64,000 nucleotides of DNA, taken from Scleromatobacter sp038243995 (GTDB taxonomy: Bacteria > Pseudomonadota > Gammaproteobacteria > Burkholderiales > Burkholderiaceae_C). The notes beneath the pieces are model-generated. The model was given only the letters and a program-made list of their open reading frames with translations. It was not told the DNA's origin and made no database searches. The stretch spans positions 1 to 64,000 of the forward strand of contig JBBRTV010000025.1 of NCBI GenBank assembly GCA_038243995.1. The letters are read 5' to 3'. Made by a program: the position numbers and the translations under genes. Shown piece by piece: positions 60,953 through 64,000 of the stretch (position 1 is its first letter; each line of letters starts with the position of its first letter).

Positions 60953-61882
60953 TCATTTCTGGGCTAGAACCGCCGCAGTCCACGCGTTTTCCGCCCAATC
61001 CTTCAGGTAGTCCACGAGCCAACGTCCGGCAGGTCCAGGGGGCGCCGACGCTGGATGAACCGCCGACATCGTCAACATGAAGCCGGTGCGAGGCATGACG
61101 TCGACGTCGAGGATGACCAAGTCCCCGGCAGCGATGTCCTTCTCCACCATGTGCAGTGGCAGGCTACCCCACCCGACGCAGTCTTTCAGCAGCGCGTGCT
61201 TGGTTGACAGGTCGGCGAGGCGCCAAGTGGAGGCAGACAGAACACCATAGTCCATCCCCGCCAGTAGTTGGGAACGGTCCGTCAGTACCAACTGCACATG
61301 CCGAGCTAATTCCTTCTTCGGAATCCGGTCGTTGAAGCTTGCGAGCGGATGGCTTGCCGCGGCAACCATCACCAACGCAATCTCGCCGATTCGCTCTGCC
61401 ACGAGCGACGGAAACTCAATCGGCAAGGACGCCAGGATGCCGAGGCTGCAGCGGCCGTCCAACACGGGCTGGTAGCCCGCCCCGAGGCCTTCGACGAAAA
61501 GCCGGAGCGGAGTGAGAGGAAACCTCGCGGCGAAGGCCCTTGCAGCTGTGCTGATTGCAGAAGTCGGGAAGAAAACGTCAACCACGACCGAGAGTTCCGC
61601 CTCCAGTCCCGACGACATCAGTTTCGCTCTCGCCTTCAACGTATCGACCCCCGCAACGATGTTGCGCGCGTCTGCGAGCAGCAGCACTCCTTCAGATGTG
61701 AGTTTCGGAAAGCGTCCTGTGCGGTCGAAGAGAGTCACGCCGATTTGGGCCTCCAGCCCACCGACCCAGCTGCTGACGGCCGACTGCACCCGATTGAGCT
61801 TTCTGGCCGCGGCGGAGAAGCTTCCCTCCTCCACGGCAGTGATGAAAGTTCTGAGTTGGTCCAAGGACACGCCATCGAGCAC
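60953..61882 (-). CDS. LysR-family transcriptional regulator of the azoR cassette
   Basis: 309 residues from GTG 61882, chosen because a perfect GGAGG lies seven bases upstream; an ATG five codons earlier (61897) is the alternative. The helix-turn-helix is SLDQLRTFITAVEEGSFSAA and RVQSAVSSWVGGLEAQIG. The effector domain begins ELSVVVDVFFPTSAI and has LGILASLPIEFPSLVAERIG. It diverges from azoR. The three CATCTC/GAGATG elements (61895-61922) overlap its start and are the probable operator. Codon use is less GC-biased than in the adjacent rplY. Confidence 0.9.
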   Translation of the reverse strand: MLDGVSLDQLRTFITAVEEGSFSAAARKLNRVQSAVSSWVGGLEAQIGVTLFDRTGRFPKLTSEGVLLLADARNIVAGVDTLKARAKLMSSGLEAELSVVVDVFFPTSAISTAARAFAARFPLTPLRLFVEGLGAGYQPVLDGRCSLGILASLPIEFPSLVAERIGEIALVMVAAASHPLASFNDRIPKKELARHVQLVLTDRSQLLAGMDYGVLSASTWRLADLSTKHALLKDCVGWGSLPLHMVEKDIAAGDLVILDVDVMPRTGFMLTMSAVHPASAPPGPAGRWLVDYLKDWAENAWTAAVLAQK

Positions 61883-61894
61883 AGTGACTCCCTC

Positions 61895-61922
61895 CATCTC
61901 CGGTGGAGATGTTTCGCATCTC
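61895..61922. promoter_or_regulatory. Triple CATCTC/GAGATG element between LysR gene and azoR
   Basis: CATCTCC-GGT-GGAGATG (61895-61911) is a perfect 7-bp inverted repeat, and GAGATG-TTTCG-CATCTC (61906-61922) is a second one sharing the middle arm. Three alternating copies next to an A+T-rich ATATA segment suggest a LysR-type regulatory site controlling both divergent genes. Confidence 0.55.
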
Positions 61923-61990
61923 AATATACCGTCTTCTCAGAAGCATGGGGCTGCCCGAACATTCGGGCTCACACCATTCGGAGAACTCTC

Positions 61991-62599
61991 ATGCAACTGC
62001 TTCATCTCGATTCCAGCGTGCTTGGCGGCGCCTCAGTCAGCCGACAACTGTCGGCCCAAATCGTGGCGCGCCAACAGGCACTCCATCCTGATGTCCATGT
62101 GCTCCAGCGCGACCTTGCCGCTGAGCCGGCGCTGCACCTCTCGGGTGCACACCTGGCGGCTTTGCACGGGACGGCCAGCGACGATGCGGCCATCAATGCA
62201 GACTTGGCCAGAGGCGACGCGTACATGGACGAGCTCCTCGCAGCCGACATCCTTGTCATCGGAACGCCCATGTACAACCTGTCGATTCCGACGCCCCTCA
62301 AGGCATGGATTGACCGCATCGCGATTGCCGGAAAGACCTTCCGGTACACCGCCACGGGTCCAGAGGGCCTCCTGAAGAACAAGAAGGCCTTTATCGCGTC
62401 CGCGCGCGGCGGCGTGTATTCGGCGGGCAGCCCAGCGGCCGCTCTTGAGCACCAAGAAAGCTACCTCATTGGCTTGTTGGCATTTTTGGGCATCACCGAC
62501 GTCCAAGTCGTGCGCGCAGAAGGTTTGGCCATGGGTCCTGAGGTCCGGCAGGCCGCGGTGGGTCGCGCACTCGAAGAAATCGCAGCCATTGCGGCGTAA
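61991..62599 (+). CDS. azoR: FMN-dependent NADH:quinone oxidoreductase / azoreductase
   Basis: 202 residues from ATG 61991. The flavodoxin-like fold of the AzoR family is evident: LLHLDSSVLGGASVSRQLS binds the FMN phosphate, then ADILVIGTPMYNLSIPTPLK and AWIDRIAIAGKTFRYT, and ASARGGVYSAGSP near the active site. AzoR reduces quinones and azo compounds with NADH and protects against thiol-reactive quinone stress. It is the first gene of a two-gene unit with the F420-reductase-like gene, diverging from a LysR regulator. Confidence 0.95.
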   Translation: MQLLHLDSSVLGGASVSRQLSAQIVARQQALHPDVHVLQRDLAAEPALHLSGAHLAALHGTASDDAAINADLARGDAYMDELLAADILVIGTPMYNLSIPTPLKAWIDRIAIAGKTFRYTATGPEGLLKNKKAFIASARGGVYSAGSPAAALEHQESYLIGLLAFLGITDVQVVRAEGLAMGPEVRQAAVGRALEEIAAIAA

Positions 62600-62633
62600 C
62601 CGCGACTTCACCCCCCTCCAAGAAAGATTCCTC

Positions 62634-63221
62634 ATGAACTACTCAATCATTGGTTCCGGCAACGTCGGCACCGCCCTTGCCCGACAGTTCGCACGGAGCG
62701 GCATCGTCGTGGGTATTGCCAACACACGCGGACCTGCCTCTGTCGCCGCACTGGCGCAGGAACTCGGCGAGCACGTCAAGCCAATGTCCTTGCAAGAGGC
62801 GGTGAAGGCCGACGTGGTCATCCTCGCTGTCCCGTTTAGTGCCCATGCGGCCGTCGCCGGCAGCGTGCGAGATTGGGCCGGAAAAGTGGTCGTCGACGCG
62901 ATGAACACGTATGGCATACGGGTAGAAGAACTGAAGGGCCGGCCTTCCACGGACGTTGTTTCCGACGCGTTTCCCGGCGCAAGAATTGTCAAGACGTTCA
63001 ATCAACTGCCAGCCAGATTGTTGGCTGCCAACCCTGTCGAAAGCGGCGGCCGGCGGGTGATGTTTCTCGCGAGCAACGACGAGGTGGCCGCGGCGTCGGT
63101 GGGCCAGCTCGTAGCCAACTTGGGCTTCGCCCCCGTCCAGCTGGGACGCGTAGACGAGGGTGGCGTACTGATTGGACTGGGGGGGCCGCTGTTACTCCAG
63201 AACCTGACCAAGCAGGGTTGA
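62634..63221 (+). CDS. NADP-binding F420 oxidoreductase-like protein
   Basis: 195 residues from ATG 62634, with AGAAAG upstream. A Rossmann fold opens with YSIIGSGNVGTALARQFARS (GxGxxG), followed by ADVVILAVPF, VVVDAMNTYG, FPGARIVKTFNQLPARLLA and ENLGFAPV-like C-terminal features. This corresponds to the F420:NADP oxidoreductase-like family of small proteins. Betaproteobacteria generally do not make large amounts of F420, so the true substrate may be another NADP-linked compound. It lies 34 bp after azoR in the same unit. Confidence 0.88.
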   Translation: MNYSIIGSGNVGTALARQFARSGIVVGIANTRGPASVAALAQELGEHVKPMSLQEAVKADVVILAVPFSAHAAVAGSVRDWAGKVVVDAMNTYGIRVEELKGRPSTDVVSDAFPGARIVKTFNQLPARLLAANPVESGGRRVMFLASNDEVAAASVGQLVANLGFAPVQLGRVDEGGVLIGLGGPLLLQNLTKQG

Positions 63222-63354
63222 AAGCGATGCCCTTCCGGACAAGCTCGTGAGTTGGGTAGGGCAGGGGAAATCGACATGATCGAACAGTCACTGCGCTCAG
63301 CTGCAGCTTGCAGCTCTGCACGGCGGGTCTTTCCTTTTGTGCCTGCCCATGAGT

Positions 63355-63372
63355 GGCCTTCGGCTGAAGGCC
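63355..63372 (+). terminator. Short hairpin after the F420-reductase-like gene
   Basis: A perfect 7-bp stem GGCCTTC / GAAGGCC with a four-base loop lies in the 241-bp gene-free gap between the F420-reductase-like gene and the convergent alanine dehydrogenase gene. It is followed by TTCTCC only, so its role as a terminator is uncertain. Nothing else is recognised in this gap. Confidence 0.35.
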
Positions 63373-63462
63373 TTCTCCTGAGCGAGTCGCCCCGGCAGCT
63401 CTTGGCAGCCTGCCACTTGCTGCCGAGCGCGCCCGCCGGCCATCGGCCTTGCCAATCCGGGG

Positions 63463-64000
63463 TCAGTTCAGGAGCGCGTCGGCCGGCGTCCAGGCATAAC
63501 CGAGGTCGTTCGCGACCGCCTCGAAGGTGACCTTGCCTTCGGCCACGTTCAGGCCGGCCTTCAGGTGCGGGTTCGCGCGCATCGCCGCCTTCCAGCCGTG
63601 GTCGGCGAGCGCGAGTCCCGGGGCGATCGTGGCATTGTTCAGTGCGAAGGTCGACGTGCGCGCCACCGCGCCCGGCATGTTCGCGACGCAATAGTGGACG
63701 ACCCCGTCGACCAGGTAGGTCGGCTCGGCGTGCGTCGTGGCTTTCGAAGTCTCGAAGCAGCCGCCCTGGTCGATCGCGACATCGACGACGACCGCACCCT
63801 TCTTCATCCGCGCGATCATGTCGCGCGTGACCAGCTTCGGCGCGGAGGCGCCAGGGATCAGCACCCCGCCGATCACCAGGTCCGCAGCGAGCACCCACTC
63901 CTCGACCGCAGCGCCGTTGGAGTAAAGCGTCGCGATACGGTTGCCGAACACGAGATCGAGCTGACGCAGGCGATCGACGTTCTTGTCGAGCACGGTGACG
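63463..64000 (-). CDS. ald: Alanine dehydrogenase, 5' part beyond the window
   Basis: The C-terminal 178 or so residues are present; the frame remains open to the right edge. Typical features are VTVLDKNVDRLRQLD (NAD-binding domain, acidic residue for the ribose), ADLVIGGVLIPGASAPKLVT, MIARMKKGAVVVDVAIDQGG and HYCVANMPGAVARTSTFALN. The enzyme interconverts L-alanine and pyruvate with NAD and ammonia. The C-terminal end is at the usual place, so the gene appears intact at this side. It converges on the azoR cassette. Confidence 0.95.
   Translation of the reverse strand, partial: VTVLDKNVDRLRQLDLVFGNRIATLYSNGAAVEEWVLAADLVIGGVLIPGASAPKLVTRDMIARMKKGAVVVDVAIDQGGCFETSKATTHAEPTYLVDGVVHYCVANMPGAVARTSTFALNNATIAPGLALADHGWKAAMRANPHLKAGLNVAEGKVTFEAVANDLGYAWTPADALLN

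Noticed and set aside
63252..63530. Plus-strand open frame of 92 codons between the F420-reductase-like gene and ald
   Set aside because: Runs into the 3' end of ald on the other strand and has no homology or clear start signal.
1..64000. CRISPR arrays, rRNA genes, insertion sequences and prophage genes
   Set aside because: No regularly spaced repeats, rRNA-like sequence, transposase, integrase or phage structural gene could be recognised on either strand.

Overview
The window is GC-rich chromosomal DNA from a Gram-negative bacterium, most likely a betaproteobacterium of the order Burkholderiales. The evidence is a Burkholderiales-type porin, an H-NS-like protein with the ATGATWTGRG motif, an intracellular PHB depolymerase with a cysteine nucleophile, and the core order hrcA / nadK-recN-rapZ / mutY-dynamin-mutM / TPR-lolB-ispE-tRNA-Gln-prs-rplY. 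No genus can be named from sequence alone. There is no rRNA, CRISPR array, transposase or integrase.

Layout. 0-1 kb: a ParE-type toxin-antitoxin pair behind an unassigned stretch. 1-4 kb: an AsmA-family protein, then a decayed MFS transporter gene. 4-13 kb: mostly single-gene units (GDPD lipoprotein, VirK/DUF535, CYTH-CHAD, GT4 glycosyltransferase overlapping an LpxH-like phosphoesterase tail to tail, GlcG-like, transglutaminase-like, ParA-like ATPase). 13-20.6 kb: a porin diverging from a complete ribose operon rbsB-A-C-R-K-D, which has a double LacI-type operator in front. 20.6-23 kb: phaZ, a GST and a cupin. 23-29 kb: a coupled DUF2339-DUF3999 membrane gene pair and a small DoxX-like protein. 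29-33 kb: a propeller-sensor histidine kinase and its NarL-type regulator.

33-43.4 kb looks accessory. It holds a small orphan protein, a LysR regulator next to an internally deleted doxX and an intact GST, then a NhaR-like LysR regulator diverging from a translationally coupled dabB-dabA-cysD operon. DabAB is an energy-coupled inorganic-carbon uptake system; linking it to an ATP-sulfurylase small subunit without cysN is the most unusual arrangement here. A DUF3422 gene follows, and the segment ends at a CAT-anticodon tRNA.

43.5-61 kb is mainly housekeeping: a PPC-domain protein, an overlapping HipA-like kinase/DUF3037 pair, H-NS, hrcA, nadK, recN, rapZ, mutY, a dynamin-like GTPase, mutM (with an internal insertion), a TPR protein, lolB, ispE, tRNA-Gln, prs and rplY with a strong terminator. 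From 60.95 to 63.2 kb a LysR-azoR-F420-reductase-like cassette follows rplY, where pth would commonly be expected. The window ends inside an alanine dehydrogenase gene.

Functional themes: carbon uptake and storage (ribose transport and phosphorylation, PHB mobilisation, inorganic carbon pump), envelope biogenesis (AsmA, LolB, porin, GT4/LpxH-like), DNA repair (RecN, MutY, MutM) and redox or stress cassettes under LysR control.
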